A DNA stretch of 64,000 bases from Galeruca laticollis (lineage: Eukaryota; Arthropoda; Insecta; Coleoptera; Chrysomelidae): the NCBI GenBank assembly GCA_963921935.1, contig OY998180.1:372001-436000 (forward strand). Reading direction: 5' to 3'. Positions within the stretch are counted from its first letter, which is position 1, and the number at the start of each line of letters is the position of its first letter. Position numbers and translations under genes: made by a program. Positions 1 through 10,753 of the stretch are shown here, in pieces. The notes beneath the pieces are model-generated. The model was not told where the DNA came from and made no database searches. It worked only from the letters and a program-made list of their open reading frames with translations.

Positions 1-754
1 ACCTTATGAACATGTACACACTTTTCCAAAATTTTCCGTGGAACCAGCAATTATTGCCCTCGAGTTTAAATGGGTTTACCTATCCTCATATCAATAAGAA
101 CAAAACGTCAAGGAGACAATCTTTGTACCCACAATTTTTTCAACGTACAATGCAATGTAACCTTAAATCCAACCTACCCCTACTGACAGGTATTCACCGA
201 CTGCCTGCCTGAAACAGTCTGCCGATATCAATTTGGATTCGATGAATTACTAGCTGGGTAGATTCTAAAACGTAGCCAACCGCTACACGAATTAAGACTC
301 GATAGTCTACGCTATGTCTCAACCACAAATTCATTCCTAACTCGATTCAACCCAAATGGCTAGAATCCAGTGACCCTACACTAGACTTGAGCGGTCTACC
401 AATATCTCTTGGAAATCACTGATATAATACCTGGGTTAATCATTAATTCTGCACTTTATCGAGTTACTTCACCAACACAATATTTTCCCTAACCTTACGT
501 GTACCTGTTTCTGACTACATCTGATTCAAAATATTATTCTAGCTAATCTATTCCTTAAAACAAAACTATACAATATATAACATATCTTGCACTCATCATC
601 TGCATACTGTGATATTCACACAAGTAACCGTTCTCGTTCTTAACAAAAGCAATCGAGAGCGTATTGTCTGTCGCTAACCGGTTACTATGTAGGCCTTGAA
701 GTAGCGTCTCACTGCGGAAGTATTATCAGGCCCCTATCCACAGAGCCATTACTA
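1..754 (-). other. 3' non-coding region of left Gypsy unit
   Basis: This stretch follows the pol stop on the minus strand and matches 6808-7561 of the right unit almost base for base. No ORF of any length resembling an envelope or accessory gene is seen on the minus strand. The small plus-strand ORF at 6-212 is present in both units, has no recognisable domain, and is treated as chance. Confidence 0.7.
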
Positions 755-3700
755 CTAAGTTCTATCTAAGAATGGTTTTATGTCACACACATGGAAGTCC
801 CCTAGCAACTTCCGTCCATCGAATGTTTCTAATCTATAGACGTTATTCGAAATCTTTTGCCGTACCCTACTCTTGAGAAATTTTGGAGCTAACTTTGCTG
901 CGAAATAATTAGGAGCATCAGATAGCACATGGTTTCTTACCATAACAGTGTCTCCCATGCAAAAAGCGACAGGCCTTCTTCGCAAATTATATCTGGCTGC
1001 ACTTTTCTCATATGCGGTATTTAGCCGATTTCCAACGTCTTTTTGGACTCCCTCCAAATCTCTAACATGTTCAGCCAGTCTATGTCTTTCTTCAATCTCA
1101 ATTCGAGGCATACCTGGAGGTGGATCTCTATCTCCAAAAGGTCGACCCGAGGTATTAAGCTCCCTACCAAAATTAAGATAAGCGGGGGTATACCCGGTAA
1201 CCTCATGAACTGCTGTCCGTAGCGCAAACCCTAGCTTGGCCAAATTAATATCCCAATCACGATGGTTATCGCCTACATACGACCTAATCATTGTTTTAAG
1301 AACACGGTTTATTCGTTCCGTCGGATTACTTTGGGGGTGGTATAGAGGGTTCAGAACCATAGTACAATTATAACCTTGAACCATCCTTTTGAATGATTTT
1401 CCTACATATTGTCTTCCATTGTCACACAACAAATATTCTGGAACCCCGTAAGTCAAAAAGACGTCATTCTCTACATGGCGTTGGATAGCGGTCGCAGTAG
1501 CAGTCTTCAAGGGAAACAATAAGGAATACTTCGTAAAAACATCAGCAACAACCAACAAAAACCTATTCCGCCTCGGAGTTAGTGGGAAAGGTCCCATGAG
1601 ATCTGTACACACTACTTGCCAAGGTCTAGTCACCTTCCTCGTGCCCATAAATCCCGCTGGTGCTCTCTGCTCTGGTTTCTGAGCCTGGCAAACTTCGCAT
1701 CCCCTAACATACGCTGCTACGTCCTTCTTTAGCCCTGGCCAATAATAGGTCTGAGCAACCCTCTGGGACGTCTTGAAAATACCCAAGTGACCCGCAGTAA
1801 CTTCGTCGTGACATTCGGCAAATACCTCTTTCCGTTTGGACTTAGGGACAACTAATTTCCACTCAAATCTCTCTTCCAGGTGTGGTACACGGCATGTTAC
1901 GTGTTTATACAGTTTACCTCCCTCAATTTTCCACAACGGCAACCTATCTGGCATACCCTCTACCTTCCTCAACTGGTTCTGGTACCATGTATCGAAATCC
2001 TCAACTTTTACATCAATCAAACTTAACCCGGGAGCGGCACGTGATAAGGCATCTGGCACCTGGTGGTACTTGCCCTTTCGATGGATTAACTCGAAATCGT
2101 AAGCCTGGAGCTGCAACATCCAACGACCGAGACGTCCGGACGGTTCCTTCAGATTAGCAAGCCACTTAAGACTGGCATGGTCGCTGACGACTTGAAACGA
2201 AACTCCTTCTAGATAACAACGGAATTTTTTAATGGCCCAGATGACGGCCAAACACTCCAACTCCGTAGCACAATACTTAGACTCACACAAGTTCAAAGTT
2301 CGACTAGCATAGGCGATAACTTTTTCTCCATCTTCAAATTCCTGCACTAATACAGCCCCCAGTGCCTTTTGACTGGCGTCGGTCTGGACAATGAATGGTC
2401 GACCGAAGTCAGGGCAGGTTAATATAGGAGCAGTTACAAGGCATTGTTTTAGGTCTGTGAAGGCGGCCTCTGCTTCGCTATCCCACAAGAAGCGTTTGTT
2501 CTTTTTAGTCAGATCTGTTAACGGCGCCACTCTATCAGAAAAATTTGGAACGAACCTACGGTACCACGAAGTGAGTCCCAAAAATCTTCTAACTTCCTTA
2601 ACCTTGGTCGGCGTAGGAAAGTTGACAACAGCTTCCACTTTTTCTGGATCTACTCTCAATCCATTTTGATCAACGACATAACCCAAATACTTGAGCTGTG
2701 GTTTCACAAACTCACACTTTTCTTGGTTCACTGTAAGCCCAGCTTTAGATAAGCGCTCAAAAATTGTTTGTAGAACCTTAATATGGGTATCGAAATCAGG
2801 AGTGGCCACGATTATGTCATCCAAGTAGATGAAACAAAAGGGTTCTAGGTCGTGCCCCAGCGTATTATCAGCGAATCGTTGCCACGTAGCCGGAGCGTTG
2901 TGAAGCCCAAAAGGCATTCTAGTGAACTGGAACAATCCCCTCCCTGGAACAATAAAAGCTGTTTTCTCCTTACTCGATTCCTCCAGTTTTATTTGCCAAT
3001 ACGCACTTTTGAGGTCGATTGACGATAGGAACTTACTATTCCTAAGACGATCTAATATCATGGAGATATACGGAATGGCATAAGCATCTCTTTTCGTCAC
3101 TTTATTCAGAGCCCTATAATCTACGCAAAACCTAAACTTATTATCGTGCTTTTTCACGAGCACAACCGGAGACGACCATGCTGAAGAGGATGGTTCAACG
3201 ACCCTTAATTCCAACATATTATCCAATTCTTCGTACATGACTTTTTGCATATATGGAGAGATCGCATAGTACCTCTGCCTGATGGGATCATGATCACCTG
3301 TATCAATTTTGTGTACCACCCCGTTGGCACATCCTAGATGAGTCCCCATCCTGTCGAAATTTTCCCTAACTAAATTATCCAATATACCCCTCTGTTCAGA
3401 ACTCAACAACTCCTTTTCAATAATGCTGCACATTTGCTTTTGCTCAAACTCCCCGCTTTCTGATGAGAACGATGGAACTACTTCCATTTTCCTCCAGAAG
3501 TCAATTCACAAAACGATTCCCATATCGACTTCTGGTACTACTAAACAATTCACAACCTTCACCCTTCCACGCAGCTCAATGGGAAGACTCACTGTACCGA
3601 TAGATTGACATGTTGCACCGTTAGCAACTGTCACTGAAACTGTCACTTTGTTGGTCAGAGACACGACGCCCATTTCTTGCAACTTGCACCAGCCCCGTCG

Positions 3701-3946
3701 TCCAACAACAGTTTGGGATGCTCCTGAATCTAATAAACTTACAAATCTTACCCCAAAAATGAAAATCTCTACATATGGCCTAGGATCCTCTGGTACCTTG
3801 GTCAGCAGATAGTCCAATCGAGGCTTGTGGTACACTGACTTTACGACATCCAGCCAAACAGCCCAAGAAAGATCTACCGGAGCTGGTCTACCCGACGACG
3901 ACCGGTAGATTCGCCGTCCTGTCCGTTTCCCGAACATCGAGAACAA
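755..3946 (-). pseudogene. pol: Gypsy pol polyprotein, left unit, broken by one stop codon
   Basis: Same protein as the intact pol of the right unit: aspartic protease, reverse transcriptase with YLDD, RNase H, HHCC plus DDE integrase. A single C-to-A change on the plus strand at 3508 turns a GGA glycine codon into TGA (3506-3508), right after the protease domain. This leaves a 146-residue protease ORF (3506-3946) and a 910-residue RT-RNaseH-IN ORF (755-3487, first ATG at 3487). The C-terminal part is otherwise open with all catalytic motifs visible. A few substitutions separate it from the right unit (T for P in the RNase H, N for I and G for V in the integrase part). The frame is -1 relative to gag, so the expected product is a Gag-Pol fusion made by frameshifting. 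The 3946 edge is a TTG in the open frame, not a real initiator. Confidence 0.92.
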
Positions 3947-5217
3947 TCTCGTTTAATAACGCCAAACATTCCACAACCAAAACAAAATTTCCTTCTAACC
4001 TCAGTACAGGCTGAAAATCGATGTCCTTCCTTAAGACAGTTCCAACACATTATTCTGGTTTCTATTGTCATAATTCTCCGCGAAGGCATTGGTGTAATAG
4101 GGGATGATACAGAAGGAGAGGGTCGACCCCCTTTATACGCTAAATCTGGTTCTAAAAGACCTCGTAGTTGGGTAGGAGGTGGTTCACACCTAACGGCCAT
4201 GTCACGGTTCAATTCCAACCTTTTACATAACCTCAACAACTCTTCAACTGTTGCATAAGTAGCTAACCCTAAACTATGGATGAAGTAAGGATGAATGTTT
4301 TGCCTAAGAACATTGAGTCGGTCCTCCTCTGAAGGGTATGTAGGCAGACGCCTAAAAAGATTGCTCATGAATGCAAAATAAATCCCTACTCGTTCCGTTT
4401 GACCTTGAGTTCTCCTCCTAATTTCGGCCCACAACTCTTGCTCATAGTGATAGGGCTGGAATTCCTCTCGTAATAACCCCACAAAATCCTTCCAAGTTTT
4501 AACACGATCCTGAACAGAACGATACCAAATTGCTGCATCATCCTTCAGAAGATCCGTAACCGAGCCCAATAATTCACCAACCGAAATATGACTGGCTTTC
4601 CGCTTTTCCTCAACAATCTCCAGGAACGCTGACACACTGAGTTCTCCTTTACCAGTGAAATTTACCTCCCACTTCCTGGGCTCGAACTGATGTTTATGAA
4701 TATTGGTAACAACAGTGTGAGTACTACCGCTAGAAGAGGGCTGAGCTGGGGCAGACATCAGAATATTTTCCCCACTCCGAGCTAACATCTGTATCTGAAG
4801 AGCATCTCGAATTTCGTCTACCTGTAATTCAACTGCTTCCAATCTCGTAATAACATTCGACACTGAATTAAGAATATGCTTAGTTTCTGGCTTATCCTCG
4901 ATGTTTAAACGCTGTAATCTTCCATACAAGTGTTTCAATTTTGTATCTATATACTCTTCCCCCTTCTCCTTAGCATTAATTTTCCATGAGCTAACATATT
5001 GTTCTAAAGCTTCTGTTTTCTTTATTATTATCTCCACTTCTTCTAATGGGGCTGGAACAAAATCACCCTGTATTGTAATTTCCCCAAATGCCTCGGTTTT
5101 CATGACGTCCTGTAACTGACGTCTCATAGACGATGCTGTTTCTCCTTGCAGACCAGTAAACCCCCTAACAAGCAGTTCATACTTAAGTTCATCTTTCAAA
5201 AGTTTATTGACATCCAT
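3874..5217 (-). CDS. gag: Gypsy Gag polyprotein, left unit
   Basis: Structural protein of the particle, 447 residues when started at the ATG at 5217 shared by both units; an ATG nine codons upstream (5244) exists only here because of a base change. The middle has the capsid-like stretch with WAEIRRRTQGQTERVGIYFA, typical of retrotransposon Gag. The C-terminus has a standard CX2CX4HX4C zinc knuckle (about residues 391-404). A second knuckle (412-425) has Val where His is expected. The N-terminus is related to the separate ORF at 21091-21540. The end overlaps the pol frame, and the slippery heptamer GGGAAAC at 3925-3931 lies in the overlap. The ORF is intact. Confidence 0.9.
   Translation of the reverse strand: MDVNKLLKDELKYELLVRGFTGLQGETASSMRRQLQDVMKTEAFGEITIQGDFVPAPLEEVEIIIKKTEALEQYVSSWKINAKEKGEEYIDTKLKHLYGRLQRLNIEDKPETKHILNSVSNVITRLEAVELQVDEIRDALQIQMLARSGENILMSAPAQPSSSGSTHTVVTNIHKHQFEPRKWEVNFTGKGELSVSAFLEIVEEKRKASHISVGELLGSVTDLLKDDAAIWYRSVQDRVKTWKDFVGLLREEFQPYHYEQELWAEIRRRTQGQTERVGIYFAFMSNLFRRLPTYPSEEDRLNVLRQNIHPYFIHSLGLATYATVEELLRLCKRLELNRDMAVRCEPPPTQLRGLLEPDLAYKGGRPSPSVSSPITPMPSRRIMTIETRIMCWNCLKEGHRFSACTEVRRKFCFGCGMFGVIKRDCSRCSGNGQDGESTGRRRVDQLR
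3925..3931 (-). promoter_or_regulatory. Putative -1 ribosomal frameshift heptamer GGGAAAC (gag-pol)
   Basis: On the minus strand the gag frame reads TCG GGA AAC, giving a heptamer of the X XXY YYZ form in the correct register. The pol frame is -1 relative to gag and open across this point. GGGAAAC is a known class of retroviral slippery site. The downstream stimulatory structure was not analysed. Confidence 0.65.
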
Positions 5218-5581
5218 CCTGTATGTAAATACTGTAGCAATCATGAATTACACGAAGCAACGGACTACAAAAATATTAAAAGATAGTACAGAACAGGGTT
5301 TCCAACTGTACTTGATAACTCAAATGCGTTTGTACAGAATAATCACTCACTATATTATCCACAGATTTTACTCAGAACATTTCTCAACAAACCATGTACT
5401 TTAGCTACTATCATACACAAGAACACTAATTTAAACTTCACGTAAATACAACAATACTATAATAGGTATAGAACAAAAAAAAATGTATGCATTCATATTA
5501 AATTTTCCAATAAATTACAATAATATTCGTATAGCCTCTCAACTCTACACAACAAAATGCCCCACGATATGGCGCCAAATG
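5218..5581 (-). other. 5' leader of left Gypsy unit
   Basis: Untranslated leader between the shared LTR and gag, AT-rich and without a minus-strand ORF. It contains the primer-binding site next to the LTR. Confidence 0.75.
5559..5577 (-). other. Primer-binding site, left unit
   Basis: On the minus strand, four bases after the CA end of the LTR, comes TGGCGCCATATCGTGGGGC. It starts with TGG, as expected for pairing with a tRNA CCA end, and resembles the TGGCGCC-type sites of other Gypsy elements. The tRNA species was not determined. Confidence 0.7.
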
Positions 5582-6649
5582 TGTTACGCGCTTTATTTAT
5601 TATTGTCTACTCGCTAGCTCCAGAAGCGCAACCTCATGCCCAAGCTCAGTTCGGTCGGGGGTGGGTATGCGAAAATTCGTATTTTATTTAGTTGTTGAAA
5701 ATGGGCGCCACCAGTTAAATTTTAATGAGCCAGCCCTAACTAGTAGACCGCCACGATGGTCAGGATGGAGTAGACAATATATAAGATGTTAGGTATACAA
5801 TGAAAATTCTATATTACTATTTACACAAAAAAAAAGACTATACACAAACAACTTCTTAGCCTAAAAGAAAGGAAATATACATAATTTAAATGCACTACTG
5901 TGACGTCACGGAGCCGCTTACAAAAGAAAATACAATTCTTAAACCTATTATTAACTACTTAACTACGGACTACCAAAGGGGTCTGTTCGCCCCTAACATA
6001 AGTTTTCGAACAAATAGTTCCACAATAATGCAAGTAACGTAGGCGGAGAAGCTATACTTGTTCTCTTGGTGTCCCCTGACTGAGACCCTCTGTTAGAGGG
6101 TTCTTATCCTATTCTCTCTAAACTCCTTTTTTTCCACTCTACAAATCCTCATGCGTTTTTACTCTTTCCACAACTTTCCTTCGACACCTAATAGAGAACA
6201 TCACATTTGAGATAACAAAAACCCGCTCGAGGCATAGCTTTGAATAATTTATTTGAACTTACCTGATTCCCCAACAAAATTAGCCAAAATTTAATTAACT
6301 CCTTCGTATTCAACTCAAATTTTATTTTTGACAAATCCTACGTACGATCTCCCTGACAGCAAGCAGACTCCTTGATAATATATTAAAACGTCAAACTGAT
6401 GTTTATCGAATACAATTCGATTGAGACTACATTCATCTATCAATGAACTCTCAAAGTAAGCTTGTCAGCGGAGAATGTAGGTAGTGAACAGGTAATTTAA
6501 AGGGAATCTTTCGGTTTCTTAAATGTACATGACCGATGTGATTGATAATGTCAACAAAAAGGTACCTATAAATTCGAAACAATATAAAATTTATTAACAA
6601 AACTATAAATAAACTGTTGCGGGGTGAGTTGCAAGATCAGCCCGTAACA
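5582..6649 (-). repeat. Shared middle LTR (1068 bp)
   Basis: Starts TGTTACG and ends CGTAACA, a 7-bp terminal inverted repeat. It serves as 5' LTR of the left unit (primer-binding site to its left) and 3' LTR of the right unit (purine tract to its right). By eye it differs from the LTR at 12388-13455 at only four positions (near 5872, 6175, 6254 and 6615), about 0.4%. That means very recent divergence or gene conversion. On the minus strand an AATAAATAAAG polyadenylation signal lies at 5591-5601, near the 3' end. Confidence 0.95.
5901..5908. promoter_or_regulatory. CRE-type palindrome TGACGTCA in LTR
   Basis: A perfect cAMP-response-element palindrome in the LTR, conserved in the other LTR at 12707-12714. 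It could bind a CREB/ATF-type bZIP factor, but the role is inferred from the motif only. Confidence 0.4.
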
Positions 6650-6664
6650 TCCCCCCTTACTTCC
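6650..6664 (-). other. Polypurine tract, right unit
   Basis: On the minus strand the 15 bases directly before the 3' LTR are purine-rich, with a G run (ggaagtaagggggga). This is the expected primer site for plus-strand cDNA synthesis. Confidence 0.8.
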
Positions 6665-7561
6665 AGAAATTTCCTAGAAATTTACCAACCCCTCGCCCAG
6701 TCTGATATCCAACTTCATACAAAACATAACTCACTTATACTACGTAAAATCCAAAAAAACTACCATTTCCTAGCTTCTCAAACCCCAACAAATCTAACTC
6801 TAACTACACCTTATGAACATGTACACACTTTTCCAAAATTTTCCGTGGAACCAGCAATTATTGCCCTCGAGTTTAAATGGGTTTACCTATCCTCATATCA
6901 ATAAGAACAAAACGTCAAGGAGACAATCTTTGTACCCACAATTTTTTCAACGTACAATGCAATGTAACCTTAAATCCAACCTACCCCTACTGACAGGTAT
7001 TCACCGACTGCCTGCCTGAAACAGTCTGCCGATATCAATTTGGATTCGATGAATTACTAGCTGGGTAGATTCTAAAACGTAGCCAACCGCTACACGAATT
7101 AAGACTCGATAGTCTACGCTATGTCTCAACCACAAATTCATTCCTAACTCGATTCAACCCAAATGGCTAGAATCCAGTGACCCTACACTAGACTTGAGCG
7201 GTCTACCAATATCTCTTGGAAATCACTGATATAATACCTGGGTTAATCATTAATTCTGCACTTTATCGAGTTACTTCACCAACACAATATTTTCCCCAAC
7301 CTTACGTGTACCTGTTTCTGACTACATCTGATTCAAAATATTATTCTAGCTAATCTATTCCTTAAAACAAAACTATACAATATATAACATATCTTGCACT
7401 CATCATCTGCATACTGTGATATTCACACAAGTAACCGTTCTCGTTCTTAACAAAAGCAATCGAGAGCGTATTGTCTGTCGCTAACCGGTTACTATGTAGG
7501 CCTTGAAGTAGCGTCTCACTGCGAAAGTATTATCAGGCCCCTATCCACAGAGCCATTACTA
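6665..7561 (-). other. 3' non-coding region of right Gypsy unit
   Basis: About 0.9 kb between the pol stop and the polypurine tract, near identical to the left unit where both are visible. No minus-strand ORF and no transmembrane or envelope-like product is seen. Two short plus-strand ORFs (6617-6904, 6813-7019) have no recognisable domain. Confidence 0.7.
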
Positions 7562-10500
7562 CTAAGTTCTATCTAAGAATGGTTTTATGTCACACACATG
7601 GAAGTCCCCTAGCAACTTCCGTCCATCGAATGTTTCTAATCTATAGACGTTATTCGAAATCTTTTGCCGTACCCTACTCTTGAGAAATTTTGGAGCTAAC
7701 TTTGCTGCGAAATAATTAGGAGCATCAGATAGCACATGGTTTCTTACCATAACAGTGTCTCCCATGCAAAAAGCGACAGGCCTTCTTCGCAAATTATATC
7801 TGGCTGCACTTTTCTCATATGCGGTATTTAGCCGATTTCCAACGTCTTTTTGGACTCCCTCCAAATCTCTAACATGTTCAGCCAGTCTATGTCTTTCTTC
7901 AATCTCAATTCGAGGCATAACTGGAGGTGGATCTCTATCTCCAAAAGGTCGACCCGAGGTATTAAGCTCCCTACCAAAATTAAGATAAGCGGGGGTATAC
8001 CCGGTAACCTCATGAACTGCTGTCCGTAGCGCAAACCCTAGCTTGGCCAAATTAATATCCCAATCACGATGGTTATCGCCTACATACGACCTAATCATTG
8101 TTTTAAGAACACGGTTTATTCGTTCCGTCGGATTACTTTGGGGGTGGTATAGAGGGATCAGAACCATAGTACAATTATAACCTTGAACCATCCTTTTGAA
8201 TGATTTTCCTACATATTGTCTTCCATTGTCACACAACAAATATTCTGGAACCCCGTAAGTCAAAAAGACGTCATTCTCTACATGGCGTTGGATAGCGGTC
8301 GCAGTAGCAGTCTTCAAGGGAAACAATAAGGAATACTTCGTAAAAACATCAGCAACAACCAACAAAAACCTATTCCGCCTCGGAGTTAGTGGGAAAGGTC
8401 CCATGAGATCTGTACACACTACTTGCCAAGGTCTAGTCACCTTCCTCGTGCCCATAAATCCCGCTGGTGCTCTCTGCTCTGGTTTCTGAGCCTGGCAAAC
8501 TTCGCATCCCCTAACATACGCTGCTACGTCCTTCTTTAGCCCTGGCCAATAATAGGTCTGAGCAACCCTCTGGGACGTCTTGAAAATACCCAAGTGACCC
8601 GCAGTAACTTCGTCGTGACATTCGGCAAATACCTCTTTCCGTTTGGACTTAGGGACAACTAATTTCCACTCAAATCTCTCTTCCAGGTGTGGTACACGGC
8701 ATGTTACGTGTTTATACAGTTTACCTCCCTCAATTTTCCACAACGGAAACCTATCTGGCATACCCTCTACCTTCCTCAACTGGTTCTGGTACCATGTATC
8801 GAAATCCTCAACTTTTACATCAATCAAACTTAACCCGGGAGCGGCACGTGATAAGGCATCTGGCACCTGGTGGTACTTGCCCTTTCGATGGATTAACTCG
8901 AAATCGTAAGCCTGGAGCTGCAACATCCAACGACCGAGACGTCCGGACGGTTCCTTCAGATTAGCAAGCCACTTAAGACTGGCATGGTCGCTGACGACTT
9001 GAAACGAAACTCCTTCTAGATAACAACGGAATTTTTTAATGGCCCAGATGACGGCCAAACACTCCAACTCCGTAGCACAATACTTAGACTCACACAAGTT
9101 CAAAGGTCGACTAGCATAGGCGATAACTTTTTCTCCATCTTCAAATTCCTGCACTAATACAGCCCCCAGTGCCTTTTGACTGGCGTCGGTCTGGACAATG
9201 AATGGTCGACCGAAGTCAGGGCAGGTTAATATAGGAGCAGTTACAAGGCATTGTTTTAGGTCTGTGAAGGCGGCCTCTGCTTCGCTATCCCACAAGAAGC
9301 GTTTGTTCTTTTTAGTCAGATCTGTTAACGGCGCCACTCTATCAGAAAAATTTGGAACGAACCTACGGTACCACGAAGTGAGTCCCAAAAATCTTCTAAC
9401 TTCCTTAACCTTGGTCGGCGTAGGAAAGTTGACAACAGCTTCCACTTTTTCTGGATCTACTCTCAATCCATTTTGATCCACGACATAACCCAAATACTTG
9501 AGCTGTGGTTTCACAAACTCACACTTTTCTTGGTTCACTGTAAGCCCAGCTTTAGATAAGCGCTCAAAAATTGTTTGTAGAACCTTAATATGGGTATCGA
9601 AATCAGGAGTGGCCACGATTATGTCATCCAAGTAGATGAAACAAAAGGGTTCTAGGTCGTGCCCCAGCGTATTATCAGCGAATCGTTGCCACGTAGCCGG
9701 AGCGTTGTGAAGCCCAAAAGGCATTCTAGTGAACTGGAACAATCCCCTCCCTGGAACAATAAAAGCTGTTTTCTCCTTACTCGATTCCTCCAGTTTTATT
9801 TGCCAATACGCACTTTTGAGGTCGATTGACGATAGGAACTTACTATTCCTAAGACGATCTAATATCATGGAGATATACGGAATGGCATAAGCATCTCTTT
9901 TCGTCACCTTATTCAGAGCCCTATAATCTACGCAAAACCTAAACTTATTATCGTGCTTTTTCACGAGCACAACCGGAGACGACCATGCTGAAGAGGATGG
10001 TTCAACGACCCTTAATTCCAACATATTATCCAATTCTTCGTACATGACTTTTTGCATATATGGAGAGATCGCATAGTACCTCTGCCTGATGGGATCATGA
10101 TCACCTGTATCAATTTTGTGTACCACCCCGTTGGCACATCCTAGATGAGTCCCCATCCTGTCGAAATTTTCTCTAACTAAATTATCCAATATACCCCTCT
10201 GTTCAGAACTCAACAACTCCTTTTCAATAATGCTGCACATTTGCTTTTGCTCAAACTCCCCGCTTTCTGATGAGAACGATGGAACTACTTCCATTTTCCT
10301 CCAGAAGTCAATTCCCAAAACGATTCCCATATCGACTTCTGGTACTACTAAACAATTCACAACCTTCACCCTTCCACGCAGCTCAATGGGAAGACTCACT
10401 GTACCGATAGATTGACATGTTGCACCGTTAGCAACTGTCACTGAAACTGTCACTTTGTTGGTCAGAGACACGACGCCCATTTCTTGCAACTTGCACCAGC

Positions 10501-10753
10501 CCCGTCGTCCAACAACAGTTTGGGATGCTCCTGAATCTAATAAACTTACAAATCTTACCCCAAAAATGAAAATCTCTACATATGGCCTAGGATCCCCTGG
10601 TACCTTGGTCAGCAGATAGTCCAATCGAGGCTTGTGGTACACTGACTTTACGACATCCAGCCAAACAGCCCAAGAAAGATCTACCGGAGCTGGTCTACCC
10701 GACGACGACCGGTAGCTTCGCCGTCCTGTCCGTTTCTCGAACATCGAGAACAA
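7562..10753 (-). CDS. pol: Gypsy pol polyprotein, right unit, intact
   Basis: An open frame of 1063 residues. Protease has DSG at residues 73-75. Reverse transcriptase has Asp311 (SSIDLKSAYWQI) and YLDD at 374-377. RNase H has Asp523 (QTDAS), the TELE segment and Asp589 (VSDH). The integrase zinc-binding part has H713, H720, C750 and C753, and the catalytic triad is D782, D842 and E877 (NPTERINR). The C-terminus FHVCDIKPF is typical of Gypsy integrases; no chromodomain is seen. The frame is -1 to gag and overlaps it (10681-10753). The 10753 edge is a TTG in the open frame; the real product would be a Gag-Pol fusion. All catalytic residues are present, but the slippery heptamer is altered (see 10732-10738), so expression may be reduced. 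Confidence 0.93.
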   Translation of the reverse strand: MFSMFEKRTGRRSYRSSSGRPAPVDLSWAVWLDVVKSVYHKPRLDYLLTKVPGDPRPYVEIFIFGVRFVSLLDSGASQTVVGRRGWCKLQEMGVVSLTNKVTVSVTVANGATCQSIGTVSLPIELRGRVKVVNCLVVPEVDMGIVLGIDFWRKMEVVPSFSSESGEFEQKQMCSIIEKELLSSEQRGILDNLVRENFDRMGTHLGCANGVVHKIDTGDHDPIRQRYYAISPYMQKVMYEELDNMLELRVVEPSSSAWSSPVVLVKKHDNKFRFCVDYRALNKVTKRDAYAIPYISMILDRLRNSKFLSSIDLKSAYWQIKLEESSKEKTAFIVPGRGLFQFTRMPFGLHNAPATWQRFADNTLGHDLEPFCFIYLDDIIVATPDFDTHIKVLQTIFERLSKAGLTVNQEKCEFVKPQLKYLGYVVDQNGLRVDPEKVEAVVNFPTPTKVKEVRRFLGLTSWYRRFVPNFSDRVAPLTDLTKKNKRFLWDSEAEAAFTDLKQCLVTAPILTCPDFGRPFIVQTDASQKALGAVLVQEFEDGEKVIAYASRPLNLCESKYCATELECLAVIWAIKKFRCYLEGVSFQVVSDHASLKWLANLKEPSGRLGRWMLQLQAYDFELIHRKGKYHQVPDALSRAAPGLSLIDVKVEDFDTWYQNQLRKVEGMPDRFPLWKIEGGKLYKHVTCRVPHLEERFEWKLVVPKSKRKEVFAECHDEVTAGHLGIFKTSQRVAQTYYWPGLKKDVAAYVRGCEVCQAQKPEQRAPAGFMGTRKVTRPWQVVCTDLMGPFPLTPRRNRFLLVVADVFTKYSLLFPLKTATATAIQRHVENDVFLTYGVPEYLLCDNGRQYVGKSFKRMVQGYNCTMVLIPLYHPQSNPTERINRVLKTMIRSYVGDNHRDWDINLAKLGFALRTAVHEVTGYTPAYLNFGRELNTSGRPFGDRDPPPVMPRIEIEERHRLAEHVRDLEGVQKDVGNRLNTAYEKSAARYNLRRRPVAFCMGDTVMVRNHVLSDAPNYFAAKLAPKFLKSRVRQKISNNVYRLETFDGRKLLGDFHVCDIKPFLDRT

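Noticed and set aside
948..2669. Plus-strand ORFs opposite pol
   Set aside because: Antisense shadows of a strongly supported pol coding region.
5559..5577. Assigning a specific tRNA to the primer-binding site
   Set aside because: The match is a general TGGCGCC type, and no tRNA set is available to compare.
6617..7019. Plus-strand ORFs in the Gypsy 3' region as a possible antisense or env gene
   Set aside because: No signal peptide, membrane segment or known motif; similarity between units only reflects their near identity.
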